Assembly: GCF_901000735.1 (NCBI RefSeq)
Contig: NC_081543.1
Span: 13,853,574-13,917,573, forward strand
DNA: 64,000 bases
Direction of reading: 5' to 3'
From: Corylus avellana
Taxonomy: Eukaryota; Streptophyta; Magnoliopsida; Fagales; Betulaceae
A program made the position numbers and the translations under genes. Under the pieces are notes generated by a model. The model was not told where the DNA came from and ran no database searches. It saw only the letters and a list, made by a program, of their open reading frames with translations. Each line of letters begins with the position of its first letter. Position 1 is the stretch's first letter. This document shows positions 12,279 through 24,619 of this stretch, piece after piece.

Positions 12279-15200
12279 CTTTTTTCTTTTTATATTTTAT
12301 TTACAAAAGTGACATGTGTTGCCTTTTGATTAGGTATGATGTGGCAGCACGATTAAAAAATTAACGTAGGGTGGTCATAATGATCTATTTGATAACAATT
12401 AAAACCTTAATGAGTATATCGATAACATTTAAACCTAAAACAGTTATTTGATAAAAAGTCATATCTCAGGAATCTCTGGAACATTTTTCCCTAGTTTTAA
12501 TAGGCATGTATTAAAAAACTTTATTTTGACTCTTTTGCATAATTATTCTGAATTATTAACATCAATTTACCTGCAATAAAGGAACATCCTCGATTGGCAG
12601 TTCAGCTCCAAGGTCTCCACGGGCAACCATTGCCTGTAAATTCAAGAAAACTAGTTAAGAAGCATCTAGGGAGCATGATATTAGAACAATTTAGGATCAC
12701 ATAAGAGATTGTTACTAAACAAATACTTAGCACCAACAATTTCTTTAATAAATAATCTATATATTCACTACATGAATGCATCGCTATGCTCTTATAAGTT
12801 GAATGGACTTGACCCAAGAATTCCACAGTGATATAAAATGAGATTCTAAATTCCACAGAAATTTTCTTTTTCCTTGGACTTTTGTCTCCCAAAGGCACTA
12901 CTCTTTTTCCTTCCTAATCAGATTTATGCTTGAAGAGATCTCCCATTCAGTTATGTTTCTTCATTATCTAGACAGATAGCAACAAAAATAGCATATTAAA
13001 TTTTCTCTCCTTGTATATTGTATGTAAAATAACTAAAATATCAAGAAAATTAGAAAACTAACCCCATCAGATGCTGAAATTATTGAATGAAGATTTGGTA
13101 TAGAATCAGCACTTTCAATTTTTACAATCACATGAATATCTGCACTACAACCTAAAGAGGAGGTTTGCGATAATTCAGTCTACAGGTAAAAAATTAAAAC
13201 AAATATAACACACACACACACACACATATATCCCAAAACAAACCCTAGGAATTAAAAATAAAAGACAAAAATTAAATTTACTTTTTAGGTAATCCTTCAA
13301 CTCATGGACCACTCTAGCATCCTTTACAAAAGAGACAGCATAGAAATCCACTTGATTGTCCACCCCAAATTTGATATCTTCCCAGTCTTTCTCTGAGAAT
13401 GACACACAGAGCAGATTGAAATGGTGAATATGAATACCAGAGATAGATGTAGACCTCAAATCAAGACAATTTACATTTTAAAGTGAAGATTACCTGTTAT
13501 TGAAGGCAGAGTAGCACTTTTTCCACGCACATTTAGATGACGCCTAGATTTCAGTTCACCACCATCAACTACCACACATTTGACCACATCTTTTGTCTTT
13601 GACTTAACAGCTAAAGACATCATTCCACCTAGCACATAGACAAAAAGATATCTCATCAGGTCTAATGAACAGATCAGAAAAGTTGAGTCTTGCTTAAAAT
13701 TAAAATTTCAGTAAATTATTTTTGTAAGGGGATTTATGTCTCAAGAACCAATGTCAAGAAGAAATTTAATTAATGTAAATCAAAATCACAGATTCTGAGA
13801 TGAGACCTAATTTTCAGGTCCCTGCAACTCAATAAATCAAATATATGAAACAAAGGACTTTTTTTTTTATAAGTATATATGAAACAAAGGACTACCAACT
13901 AAAAACTAATGTAAGGGTAGCAATCCGCCAAATCATTAGACGACAAACATTCACCTATTCTGAAAAAAAAATGCAGTAAACAACTACTAGTGTTCTACAG
14001 TGTAAAACAGCAATATAGTTCAGTTCTTGCCCAGAAGTCAACTAATTCTAATCCCAAGAAATTGAGGTTAACTAGAAACCAGATCAATATAAATATTATT
14101 CTAGTTGTCAAATATGGCTAATCAGAAAACAATGATTGAGAAAAAGATGGATGAAAATGGATATAATCTACAAGCAGATCTGAATGCTCAAGCACTCTGT
14201 CAAAAAATTAATAATCTAGTGAGTTTCCAGAATTGAATTTTTCATCCTCTTTAGAGAAAACATTGATGATTCAAGGACTTCTTTACATTTTTAATAAGTA
14301 TATGCGCAACAAACTCGGTATCAGATAGGATAACAACCCAAGATTCTGTTTACTCATGCACCAATTCAGCTCCCACGAGGGGCATCTATACTTACCATCA
14401 ACCAGCAGTATGTCTCCAACCTCTACATCATTCACAAAGTCATCATAATTTACACTAACAGTGTCATCTGTGCTGACTCCTCTTTTGATAGTGAAGTTAA
14501 ATTCCTGTCCCTCCTTAAGCAGAATTGGTTGAGGTACATCTCCACTTCTAACCTCAGGACCCTGCATGTAAAAAATAATGCATCAAAAACTTCAGGGTGT
14601 GTTTATTCCCAAGAAAAGAAAATGGAAAAAAAAAAATACATATGCATATACATATACCTATCAAAAAAAGAAAAAACATATACATATGTCTAAATAGTTC
14701 ATGAAATAAAGAAGGAACAGATACTTCAAAAACAAAAATAAAACAAAACAAAACCTAAAAACTTGATGAAAATTTATTATCCATAGTTTTCAACATTGAT
14801 CTACTTCAACTGTGGAAATAGTAACCGCAAGTGTGTAACAATGGAATAAGTGGCTAGCATACCTTGGTGTCAAGCATTATGGCTATAACCTTGTCTTCAA
14901 ATTGAGCATTGTATTCTTTTACCAAGTCAATGGTCTTCTGGTGTGAAGCATGGTCCCCATGTGACATATTTAAACGTGCCACATTCATTCCGGCTTCAGC
15001 CAGTTTCCATATCATTTCACGTGTGCTTGTGGAAGGACCAATTGTACATACTATCTTAGTTTTCCTTTGACCATTCGAAGCTATCCCTTCCTGACCGAGA
15101 AGAGGGTAATCACTAGACTGAAGCTCAAATGGAGAGTTCAACTTGTCCTGGAAAAAAAATTAAAAAAAAAAAAAAAATGAGCATTGGAAGGTAACAAATT

Positions 15201-16691
15201 GCAAAACAAGGAAAAACATTGAATAAGTAACATATTGGATTAAAACAATCTCAATCCTGCAACAAATGTGTCTACATAAGCATAAGGCACACTGTATAAG
15301 AGAATTGTATTTGCAATTAGTAGGAATAAGAAATTACAGAAAATTTGTTCCTAACTTAAATCATTAGTTTCTTCCAAATATTGCAAATGTTGACCAAAAT
15401 ATAATTTTTCACTGAATTGATATTTTTTATGCAAACTTGTTTAACCCCGCCACTTCACCAACGCTATGTTTGGTTCAGTACAAGGGCAGAGGGGAAAATG
15501 CTTATAAATGGCTTGCCCCTTGTTTTTTTTGCTCCACATAGCTTTCTATAATAATCATATATAGAACACTGTATCCCTTTCTCCTCTTGTATTTATAATG
15601 AAACAAACCAAGGGTAAAACATTCCACTTCTTGTCCAGGTCTGGCTCCACATCTGAAGACAAGATAATTTTTTTCTCCAGAAAAACTCCTAGATTCAGAT
15701 GGCATCATGCAACTTTATACATGATGCAGCGGCAACGAAGAAAAAATTCCAACAAAAAACATGGCTGGAACATCAATAAAAGTGAATTTTAAGTGTTCAA
15801 TCAACATGGAAATTATTAAAATATGGCCCACTGCTGGTTACTGATGTGAAAAGTATAACTCAACGCTACCTAATTATCCATGAAAAACAGTAATTAACTC
15901 CCCAGAAAAAACTACTTAACACTAGTCAGCAAGTCTGCATGAGTAGAGAAAATAATTGGCCGAAGCTATAAATTTTTTTAAGGAAACCATTACGTTCACC
16001 CTACATTTGGTTGCCAAGAATCGCAGGGAGAAGAAAGGAAAATTCTAAATCTAGTGTCATTAGGATCACCTAACTAACGCTAGAAGGGTTGTCTAGAGAT
16101 TTTGTATTAGAGAAGGCCTTTGCAATATCAGGTGCCATATAGTGAAACCTCTATTATTCAAGATTCTTTCTCTGTGTTTCCTACGCTTTCTCGGTAACAA
16201 AACAGAGTAAAATTATATCATCCAAATTTCAAGGAAACTTGGCTGCCTCAGCTCTTGAAAAATCAAAAGCCCATGATTCAAAATGTTTTCCATCTGCCGC
16301 TTTAGTTCCCCCAATAACCAAAAACCGAAAAAAGAATACCCACAATTCAAAAGTCCAATTCTTCGCTTTTCCCATACTTTCCCAACAACCAAACATAGAA
16401 CATCACTAAAAATCAACCACACCCCAAAAAACCCAGATACAGAAATAGCAAGAAAGCAAAACTCACAGCACCCAGAGCACCATTTGGAGAAGTGAGCCGG
16501 CCACGCTGACCCTGCTCCGTGATACTCATCGATCTAACAGAAAAGATTTGCTTCCGAAAGCATTTCCTTCTTGGCACTTCCGACTGGAACACAAAGTCGC
16601 TCAAGTGCTTGGAGGCTGCGAGGCGATCAGAGGCCATAATGGGGTCGGGATTCGGCAGGGACATTCTCGTGGGAAAATTGATCGTCGCCAT
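8343..16691 (-). CDS. PKP3: Plastid pyruvate kinase (PKP3 / isozyme G type)
   Basis: Twelve exons on the minus strand: 16691-16467, 15147-14863, 14561-14396, 13628-13494, 13392-13282, 13151-13063, 12633-12571, 11499-11324, 9897-9795, 9561-9413, 8647-8539 and 8456-8343. All borders are GT/AG and phases agree, giving 574 aa, the expected size. Exon 1 (75 aa) is rich in Ser and Arg and poor in acidic residues, as in a chloroplast transit peptide. The catalytic core begins at [11 protein letters not shown]. It shows [14 protein letters not shown] across exons 2-3, the active-site signature [10 protein letters not shown] (Lys about 318), the metal-binding [11 protein letters not shown], and [19 protein letters not shown]. 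The C-terminus ends in the QSGAQPIWR...IQVRKV pattern of plastid isozymes. The enzyme converts phosphoenolpyruvate and ADP to pyruvate and ATP in plastids, supplying carbon and ATP for fatty-acid synthesis. Exon wording fits PKP3 better than PKP1 or PKP2. No disabling change was seen. Confidence 0.95.
12244..12278. repeat. TA dinucleotide repeat in pyruvate kinase intron 7
   Basis: About 17 uninterrupted TA units inside the intron between exons 7 and 8. A likely polymorphic microsatellite. Confidence 0.9.
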
Positions 16692-17722
16692 TGGAGAAAG
16701 CTCGAGAGAGAGCAGAGCAGAGGGTGGCGGAGAGTTCTAAGTGACAAAATAAAAAGAGTGTCGTGTCTTTGTGTTTGGCGTGCGTGCAGGAGAGAAGGAA
16801 TGCGCGGACGAGGACGAGAGAGAATCTCGTTGGAACAGTTGGACTTGTTCCCTGCGTCTCTCACTCTGTTTGCGTCTCTTAGCAACGAAAATATCAAAAG
16901 AACAACCTTTAACCAAAATTAAAAACTTTATAAATAAATTATATAATTTTTTGAGAATTTTGAATAAAATCTCTGAGAAAAAAAAACCAATTATACAATT
17001 TCTTCACAAATTTGATATAGCAGAATATGGGAAGAATAAAGAAAAGTGTAATTTCTAAATAATTTTGTAATATGGTTAATAACTTTTTTGGTACCTGAGT
17101 TTTAATGTTTTTATTTTTTTTCTTAAATTTTAAAAATGACAAATTTAGTACCTTAAATTTTAGAAAAAACTGAATTACCACCTTTAGTTTGAAAAACTCT
17201 ATGAAGATGGCCGAACCACCCCTTGAGGGTGGCCGAGCTACCCAAGGGTGGTGGCTGAGAGGTCAAACTGGGGGTAGCCGGCCACCCCAATAGAATTTTT
17301 TAAATTGGAGGTGGTGATTCGGTATTTTTTAAAATTTGATGTACTAGTTTTGTCATGTTTTAAAACCTAAAGAGGAGAATTAAAAAACTTCAAAACCCAA
17401 GTACCAAAAAAATTATTAACCCTTATTCTAACATTTCTCAATGCTTGACATTTTAACACGTTGCTTCTCCAAAATATTAACAAGTCTTAATTATAATTAA
17501 CAATCTGAAAATGAGAAGAAATATAGAGTATATCAAGCTGTTTGTGAATCATTGACTTTCAAATCAAATTTTACAATAATTAAATAATTTACTTAGACAA
17601 CTAAAGTTCCAACTTCAAAGAGAAAACTGGGCAGAATTGTCGGTTATTTTTTCTTCCATACATTTGGGTGAGGTCACGTAATATCTGGTGCCCAACAGAC
17701 GCATATTCTGTTCCCGTCGAGT
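15292..17722. repeat. Segmental duplication, copy 1 (pyruvate kinase promoter, exon 1, part of intron 1)
   Basis: This segment aligns in the same orientation with 60757-63665, at about 96-97% by eye outside an inserted element. It spans about 1.2 kb of intron 1, all of exon 1 and about 1 kb upstream. Left homology starts near ctgtataaga. Right homology stops after gttcccgtcgagt, exactly where a hAT-like sequence begins in the other copy. This copy belongs to the complete gene. Confidence 0.93.
17074..17422. repeat. Fold-back element with long inverted repeats in the PKP3 upstream region
   Basis: It begins ggttaataacttttttggta and ends in the near-complement taccaaaaaaattattaacc. Inverted similarity runs over more than 100 bp per side and the centre is GC-richer. 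It is also present in copy 2 (62562-63361), so it was in place before the duplication. Non-coding MITE-like element. Confidence 0.65.
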
Positions 17723-18678
17723 ATATATATGTGTACGTATCGTTTGGAAAATGACAGCTGGAGCTGCCAAAAATACACTCCCCACTTGCCCATAACTTAG
17801 CCTATACACATCAAACACGTGGCAAGTAGTTTACTTCTTCTCTCAAAAAATAAAAATCAAAGTGAACAAAAATCTTAGAAGTGAAGTCCCTATAATGTCC
17901 AAACCCAATGGGCCCTTCATTGCATGTATTTTAGAACGTCTTTTTCAACTTCAGATTATGCAAGTGGTGGAGGGAAAGATTTTGGTCCATGGAAGGACAA
18001 GATTAAAAATAGGGTTAGAACAAAAATTAATTTAATAAAATTTAATTATCGTTTAAAATACATAATATAAATAATAAATTAGCCTCTATTTTCAATTCCA
18101 TAAAAAAAATTAATGAATTAAATTAACGAATTTCATTAATATGTCATGTTAGAGCCAATAAAATCACAACATATGTCATTCATAATAAAATATATATATA
18201 TATATATATATAGGCCACCCTCAACACTTAGGGGAGGCTCCGTACATTCTGATTATTCATTCTTTCACTGATATTTTTTTAATATCTATATATTGTTTTC
18301 TCTTCTTCTAATTCACTTTCACTAACTTAGCCATCGAAGATGGTTCTGTTGTTACTACTGACATATGTAGGCTAGAACTATCAAAAAGTTTTATTGCAGT
18401 AAACCTCAAGTTGTTGGGATAAAGCTTTGTTTAGTGAAGTATGAATTCTGTTTTCTCCTTGACAACTCAACAAGACCTGTCCCATTTGCTGGAAATCATG
18501 TGTGCTTTACTTGATGTTGGACAATATTGGGGTGGAACAAATTCCACATGATTATGTTAGCATATATATGACATATTTGGACAGACTTTTCTATGTAACA
18601 AGCTAGTTTTACATGCTGCATGATCTTATGCTTGAGATGACCAGATCATGTCATGATAACATAGTTTAGTTTTTGTCT
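17723..18678. other. Intergenic DNA left of element A, no gene seen
   Basis: AT-rich with a TA repeat near 18190-18212. No ORF of interest. It ends at the catat target site of the retrotransposon. Confidence 0.6.
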
Positions 18679-18683
18679 CATAT

Positions 18684-19212
18684 TGATGTAGATCGCAGGT
18701 CCCTTGGAATTGCGATCAATCGCACATGTACCTGCGATCGAGTGCAATTCCAGACACTTGCGCATTAGGTCCTTGGAACTGCGATCGATCGCACTTATAC
18801 CAGCGATCGATTGCACACGGAGCATTATGTTAATTTTTTGCGTTTTTTAATATCTTAAACCGACTTTATGTTATTACTTTTTTAGGGTTAGGGTTTTGGA
18901 AGTCTTTATTTCGTTATTTTATTAGGTTTAGGGTTTGGAGAGTATTTATGTCATATTTTATTATGTTTAGGGTTTTGGGGCTATAAATATATGCTTATAA
19001 CCTCTAGAGAAAACAATTGTTGTTTATTATTGATTTTGATGAATAAGAAACCTCAGAGTTAAGCGTTCTTCTTTATTTTCCTTCAAAACCCAGAGAGTAT
19101 TTAGCTTTTGTCAAGAAGAATTCTTAGATCTTTGATAGAATCTAAATCTGGAGTTATTTATCCGCTGCTTATTGATGTCCTTCGCTGCAGCCCACTAAGT
19201 CACGTTGCATCA
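18684..19212 (+). repeat. 5' LTR of element A
   Basis: 529 bp, TG...CA, starting tgatgtagatcgca and ending tgcatca. The first 140 bp hold two tandem hairpin units rich in gatcgatc (18697-18766 and 18767-18827). The rest is AT-rich with a probable TATA near 18980 (ctataaatatatg). Confidence 0.9.
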
Positions 19213-19214
19213 AT

Positions 19215-19226
19215 TGGTATCAGAGC
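19215..19226 (+). other. Primer binding site of element A
   Basis: tggtatcagagc, complementary to the 3' end of initiator methionine tRNA, two bases after the LTR end. This is the canonical plant LTR-retrotransposon primer site and fixes the + orientation. Confidence 0.95.
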
Positions 19227-19447
19227 TCAGTTACTTTCCATGAATGGGGAGGAGCAACCGCTTTGCAGACATGAACGAGGTGTACGTGCGCACAGAGACA
19301 GCACGTAAGGAGCAACCGGCGATTCGTTTGAGGCACATGAGTGGTGGGCCGAACAATTGTCTTCGCCAACCTAGACCGTGATTCGCGAAGGCGGAAGGCA
19401 AATATATCGCTGAACCTTGGCAACACACGGAGGATCGATTCAGGGCT

Positions 19448-19906
19448 ATGAGGGGTCAAATTGAAGACCTCACTACCCAATTATCCAACTTGTGTGGTCA
19501 ACATGGGAACGGATCTAGAAGCCCGTTTGTGGAGCGCCGAAAGCAAGGACGTCAGCACCTTGCGCAAGCTCATGCCAATCGGCGGGTAAGTAGATTCGAA
19601 TTCAAAATTTCGAAATTCAACGAGGATCTAGAACCCGACGAATTTTTGGATTGGGTGTTGGCTGTTGAAGAGGTTTTTGAATTCAACGGGGTGCCCGATG
19701 AACAACAAGTCTCTTTGGCGGTACATACATTCCGGGGAAGAGTTGATGCGTAGTGGCAACAACTGAAAAAAACTAGGAAGCGGGAAGGCAAATTGAAGAT
19801 CAATAGTTGGGAGAAACTATTAAAATATATGCGGGTCACTTTCTTGCCTCATAGTTATATCATGGGTCAAATGTCACAAATTGGAGACAATGGTCTATGG
19901 CTGTGA
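19448..19906 (+). pseudogene. Broken Ty3-type gag domain in element A
   Basis: The frame encodes a retrotransposon gag (capsid-like) domain: a basic N-terminal part, then FKISKFNEDLEPDEFLDW and a VSLAVHTFRGRVDA segment. A TAG at 19751-19753 sits where these proteins normally have Trp, so translation stops after 101 codons. The same frame then continues with gag-like sequence to a second stop at 19904-19906. Gag forms the particle in which retrotransposon RNA is copied. The stop makes this copy probably non-functional. Confidence 0.75.
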
Positions 19907-20035
19907 CAAAGAAAATAGAAAATTCCTACAAAAAAAAAGACTTTTAGGGAAACATGGAGTGATGCAAAGAGTCCACGACAGGCCAATTGGACCCTTACTT
20001 GCCAACCACAAATCCATAAACCGAATCCATATTCT

Positions 20036-20902
20036 GTGGAGAAGGAAAAAGACTCTGTGGATGAAAAGTTTCAGGAGTCCGAATTCATTGATGAAGTGTT
20101 CAGACATGAAGATGTTGAAGATCTTTCGCAAGGATTCGTGGATTGGAATTCTCCACCAACCTATGATGAGGAGCCCGAAGAAGATGACTTATGGGAAGAG
20201 GAAAGACCCACGAAGGAGCATGAAGAAGATGAGTTTTTTCCCATGTTTGGCAGTCTCTATTCCGAGGAAGATGACTCATGGGAAGAGGAAAGGCCCACAG
20301 AGGAGCACGAAGAAGATGAGTTTTTTCCCATATTTGGCGGTCTCTATCCCGAAGAAGATGACCCATTGGGAGGTGAAGAACCCACCGATGATGTTGGCGA
20401 TTATGAAGAGATTGATGAAGACCTTTCAGGTGAAGCGTCTAATTTTAATGGTGAAGAGGTTGATTATGTTGATTTCCTTGGTGTTGAAGATATTTTAAAT
20501 TCTCCTAACGAAGATTATGGTGAGTTTTATGCAGATGAGGAAAGTTACATGTTCACAAGGGAAACAATGGTTGACCCATTCTTGAGTATCTTCATGGTAC
20601 ATGGAAGGGAGAAAGAACGAACGAAGAACGATAAATCTGAAGTATTGCCAAATGGTGTATGGGGCTTTCATGACAACCATCAAGGTATTTCGATGATGAG
20701 AAGCGCCATGTTTATTTTGGGGTGTTGCCTTGTTTTGATCTTGAGGAAGGGCGAGTGGAATAAATTGACTGGGCATCCAAAGGACTGTGGAAAGAATCGG
20801 CCGAATTCGAGGGCGAATTCTCTCCAACAAGGGGAGAATGATGTAGATCGCAAGTCCCCTGGAATTGCGATTGATCGCACATGTACCTGCGATCGAGCGT
20901 AA
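20036..20902 (+). CDS. Acidic repetitive ORF of element A
   Basis: 288 codons, running into the 3' LTR. Residues 1-110 are extremely Asp/Glu-rich and contain two near-identical units of about 36 residues built on WEEERPTEEHEEDEFFP and a GGLYPEEDD-like segment. The C-terminal part (about 238-275) reads like the tail that often precedes the polypurine tract in plant Ty3 elements (LTGHPKDCGKNRPNS). No enzyme domain was recognised. Acidic linker sequence after gag is known in such elements; this may be that linker expanded by tandem repetition. Whether it is translated alone is unknown. Confidence 0.5.
   Translation: MEKEKDSVDEKFQESEFIDEVFRHEDVEDLSQGFVDWNSPPTYDEEPEEDDLWEEERPTKEHEEDEFFPMFGSLYSEEDDSWEEERPTEEHEEDEFFPIFGGLYPEEDDPLGGEEPTDDVGDYEEIDEDLSGEASNFNGEEVDYVDFLGVEDILNSPNEDYGEFYADEESYMFTRETMVDPFLSIFMVHGREKERTKNDKSEVLPNGVWGFHDNHQGISMMRSAMFILGCCLVLILRKGEWNKLTGHPKDCGKNRPNSRANSLQQGENDVDRKSPGIAIDRTCTCDRA
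20829..20838 (+). other. Polypurine tract of element A
   Basis: aaggggagaa immediately before the 3' LTR start (tgatgtag). It primes plus-strand synthesis in LTR retrotransposons and confirms the LTR border. Confidence 0.85.
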
Positions 20903-20983
20903 TTCCAGACACTTACGCATTAGGTCCCTGGAACTGCGATCGATCGCACTTGTACCAGCGATCGATTGCACACGGAGCATTAT
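20839..20983 (+). repeat. 3' LTR of element A, left part
   Basis: Matches the first 145 bp of the 5' LTR including both hairpin units, with a handful of substitutions. It ends in attat, the target site of element B. The LTR resumes at 28404. Confidence 0.92.
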
Positions 20984-22815
20984 TGTACAATCCCCAGCCC
21001 GTTAAGGCTGAATTTGCCACTTTCTTCTTACTCAACAAAAGTTTTTGCAAAGATCTATAAGGTCTATCAGAGTACTTGATTTTAAAGGATACGATCAATG
21101 TATAAAACATTCTTCAAGAGATATTATTACAAGCGAAATTAGGAAATATTAAACTTTAGTTGCGAAAAATTATATTATTATAGTAACTGATATGAAAAGA
21201 CTGTGAAAGTTGATAATTATTCCCACCCCTATTCCAGCGTCCTTTCTACCTGAAAACAAAAAATAAAACTGAATGAGCCCAAAAGGGGCCCAGCAAGTAA
21301 AATCCACAACCATAAATAGTTTTACTCCTTGTTCTCAGTTTTGAAAATCATTTTTATAAATAAATATATATCCAGCCATAATAATACACGTATGTACAGT
21401 TGCATCTCCCGTAGTAAATACGTACTATTACATCTAGTAATAGATCATCGTCATAAATCATCTTTGTAAATCATCATAGTATATAAATGTTGTAAATCAT
21501 CATTGTAAATCATCATAATATATCATCGTTGTAAATCATATTATCATTTTCTCATATTAAGGCCCATGTACACTGTTACCCCTGTGTATGAGGGTTGCGG
21601 CCCTTGTGGGTCCTTGTAACCATGGCACTGAACTGTGGCCACAGCCATGCCCGACCGTCAATTAACTCTTTTCTTGGTGCACTCAACGGTCTGTTGATAG
21701 AATACCACCTTCTGGCATAGCCTCCTTCAGTGGTTTCGCCTCCATCCGAGTATCGATACCGAATTGTTCTCATTCTTATTTATCTTGGGGCCAAAAATAC
21801 TCTCCTCCATACATGTGCCCTCATTTCATAAACAATTATCTCATCTTTTGTACTTTTCTTTGTACTTCTTTTGATGCATCTTAGGGTAACATGTAGGAGA
21901 GTTTATCATCTTTCTTCTTTCTTATAATCATCATCATTTCTCAACTTTCTTTTCTAAAAAATAGAAACTTTTCCAAATATAAACTTGTGTACTTAGAAAG
22001 CATTTAAAGAAATAGAAACTTTATAAATAATTCTTTTAGAAATCCTTCATGCATGCAACATATCTCCATGACAGGTAAATAAAATAATCATTTACAGTTT
22101 GATACAAGAATAAATAAATAGCATGACATGAAGTAATTTTAGAAGGGGTAGTGAATTTACTTACCTCTAGACTGAAGCTAAAAAGTGGTCTGAAGGATCT
22201 AGTTGCTCCAATCTGACTAACACTACTAGTATATCTTTTGAAACTAATTTCTCAAGCCCGTTCTCTCTCGTGTTCTTTCTTTCTTGCAACGCTTTGTCTC
22301 GCCCTTTCTTTCTGTTTTGTGTAAACACTTTCAGAAAGAAGAAAGACCGAGTAGAAAACAGAAGAAGGAAGAATATGTGGAAGAGAAGGGAGAGGAGTGG
22401 TGAAATTTGTGAAGGGGAAGAGCTCTATTTATAGGGAAAAACCAAGTAGTATTCTACCTTCCATTTTACTATTCCATCTACCAACACTATTATACATTCA
22501 TTTATCCATCTACAATTCTACCCTCCTTCTACTAATACTATTATACCTACCATTGACTATTCTACATTCCCTTACTATTCTACCTTCCATTTTACTATTA
22601 CATCTACCAACACTATTATACCTACATTTATCCATCTACAATTCTTCTTACCATTTACTATCCTATTATTTCACCAATTACCGTTATCTAATTACCACTC
22701 TCTGTAATATCATAAATTTCCCCAGAATTAAAATCATAGGCTAAAATGAATATCAAAATAACATCATCATCAAAATAATCTATTTAAATAACTTTGAAAA
22801 TTCCGATGCGCTACA
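20984..22815 (-). repeat. LTR of element B, left (3' LTR in element sense)
   Basis: 1832 bp. It contains two diverged copies of a TA/CC-rich block (about 22454-22530 and 22577-22655), which create a hydrophobic antisense ORF that is not a gene. On the minus strand a probable TATA box lies near 22428 (ctataaataga). Confidence 0.9.
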
Positions 22816-22828
22816 CTCTTCCCTCCTT
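22816..22828 (-). other. Polypurine tract of element B
   Basis: On the minus strand the 13 bases before the LTR read aaggagggaagag. This fixes the minus orientation together with the primer site at the other end. Confidence 0.8.
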
Positions 22829-24619
22829 ATTGAAATTTCGTCCTCGAAATTAAAGCCTATAGTATTACCGTCCAATTTTCAAATTGAACGATTCAGATTT
22901 AAAATATTCTTTTCAATCATTCATTAGAGCCTACTTTCCAATATTCACTTTTATCATGTTGAAATTTCGTCTCCTTCTTCTAGGAGTAAATCTTATTCAC
23001 AGTCTAAAGTCTCGATTTCTGCAATCGTTCATCAGTTCACACTAAAACCTTACCTCAAATGTATATATATATATATTTTATTATTTTTTTTTCAACCGGA
23101 ATGACAACAATCAAATTATTCATCTCCTTATATAAGACAGTCTACAGTTAAGGTTTAAACATCAAATTAAATAAAAAGTCATGTGATCATTAGTCCATAC
23201 CTCCAAACATCATAGTCTTCCTTGCAAGCCCGCAATAATTTTCTCGATCTAATTTAATCAATCTTACCAGAAAAGTGTAAAAATCATCTCTGTCTATATT
23301 TTCCTCTGTATCTCAGTATTCCAAATCATGTATACAAAATATTAATGTGATGTTCTAATAATTATTAACTTCTCACCATCATAAATCTGTAAAGTAAATA
23401 GCACCATCATTCTATAGTTTATATCTCCCAAAAACGTCATTACACGAATATACCTTAGAAGTGACATCATAATTTGATTCATTCTAAATACACACTTGTT
23501 TCTATTTTCTCATCTCAAATCTTGCGTCTGTGTTATAATATCAGCAAAATCTCTCTGTACTACATCTTTACTTGATAACTCATAACTCATCAAAAGAAAC
23601 TTGTAATTATTAGTCCAACTCAATTTGAAATGTAAGATTCTCATCCATTCTTGACTAATACATGTTGTGCCCTTCTACGTTCTAGAGATGAAATTGATAA
23701 GCAAGCAAAGCAAGATATGGGTAAGTTTCCAAGCTGGAAGTCCCAAAGTACACATGTTAAAATCTCTCTCCCTTGGGTCTTGCAAGGTCAAGAAGAGAAA
23801 AAGAGAAACAGATGGTCCTGTTGTTTTCCATAAATAAAGATTTGATAAGTATTTCAGGACCTGATATGCATGTGACTCCTTTTTGAGACTTTCAAAATAC
23901 TCATATCAGATGCTCTCTCTCCTCTGTCATGTATGAAGACTTGAAGAAAAGAGAGATATTTAGCCTGAGAAGCATGATCAAGGATAATCTTGCTTCATCA
24001 GGACATGATCAACGATAATCTTGCTTCAATGGTTTACTACTGAGAGTATAAGGTGTTGGGTTTGTGAATCATGTTGTAATGCTGCATTTTTCTCTTGAGG
24101 ATATACTCAACTAGGAGAAAAGTCGAGCTTTCATTGTATGGAAGGCTATTAGCAGAAGATCTCAGGTGAAGGGGTATGATCAGAAGGCATGTGTTGCAAT
24201 GGAGAAAGAGGTGTGAATTTATTTGAAGGATTTCTGGATAATGAACGAGCGCGTGTGGTGCGCGTTCGCATGACAATTCATTCGGTTGCCCACGTATGGT
24301 ATTCAAAGTCGTTGAGTGAACAGTAGGTTTGAAAAATGAGTTCAGTCGAATTTATGATAGGAGACCAGATCCTAGTTTCACGGGATCTTTTGACAAAAAA
24401 TCCTTTTGCGGCCCAAGGTCGCCTAACGCTTTGTTGTTTACTGTTTACTTCATCTGAAGTGAAAATTTCTTTAAAGCCACTCGTCTGCTGCTTCCTGAAA
24501 CTTAAAAAAAAAAAAAAAAAAAAAAAATCTCTTAAGTTTCTGACGCTCAGTCTCTTCTCAGTACTTCATCTCTCCCAAATTCTTTGTATTCTCAACTATT
24601 TTTCCTTACTCTCCTAAAT

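Noticed and set aside
16548..16922. 124-codon plus-strand ORF opposite pyruvate kinase exon 1 (also near 62015)
   Set aside because: Shadow of the real exon on the other strand; duplicated only because the DNA is duplicated.
22397..22744. Hydrophobic 115-codon plus-strand ORF repeated in every element B LTR (also near 27985, 33380, 38971)
   Set aside because: It arises from tandem CC/TA-rich blocks antisense to the LTR. Sequence is low-complexity and diverges like non-coding DNA.
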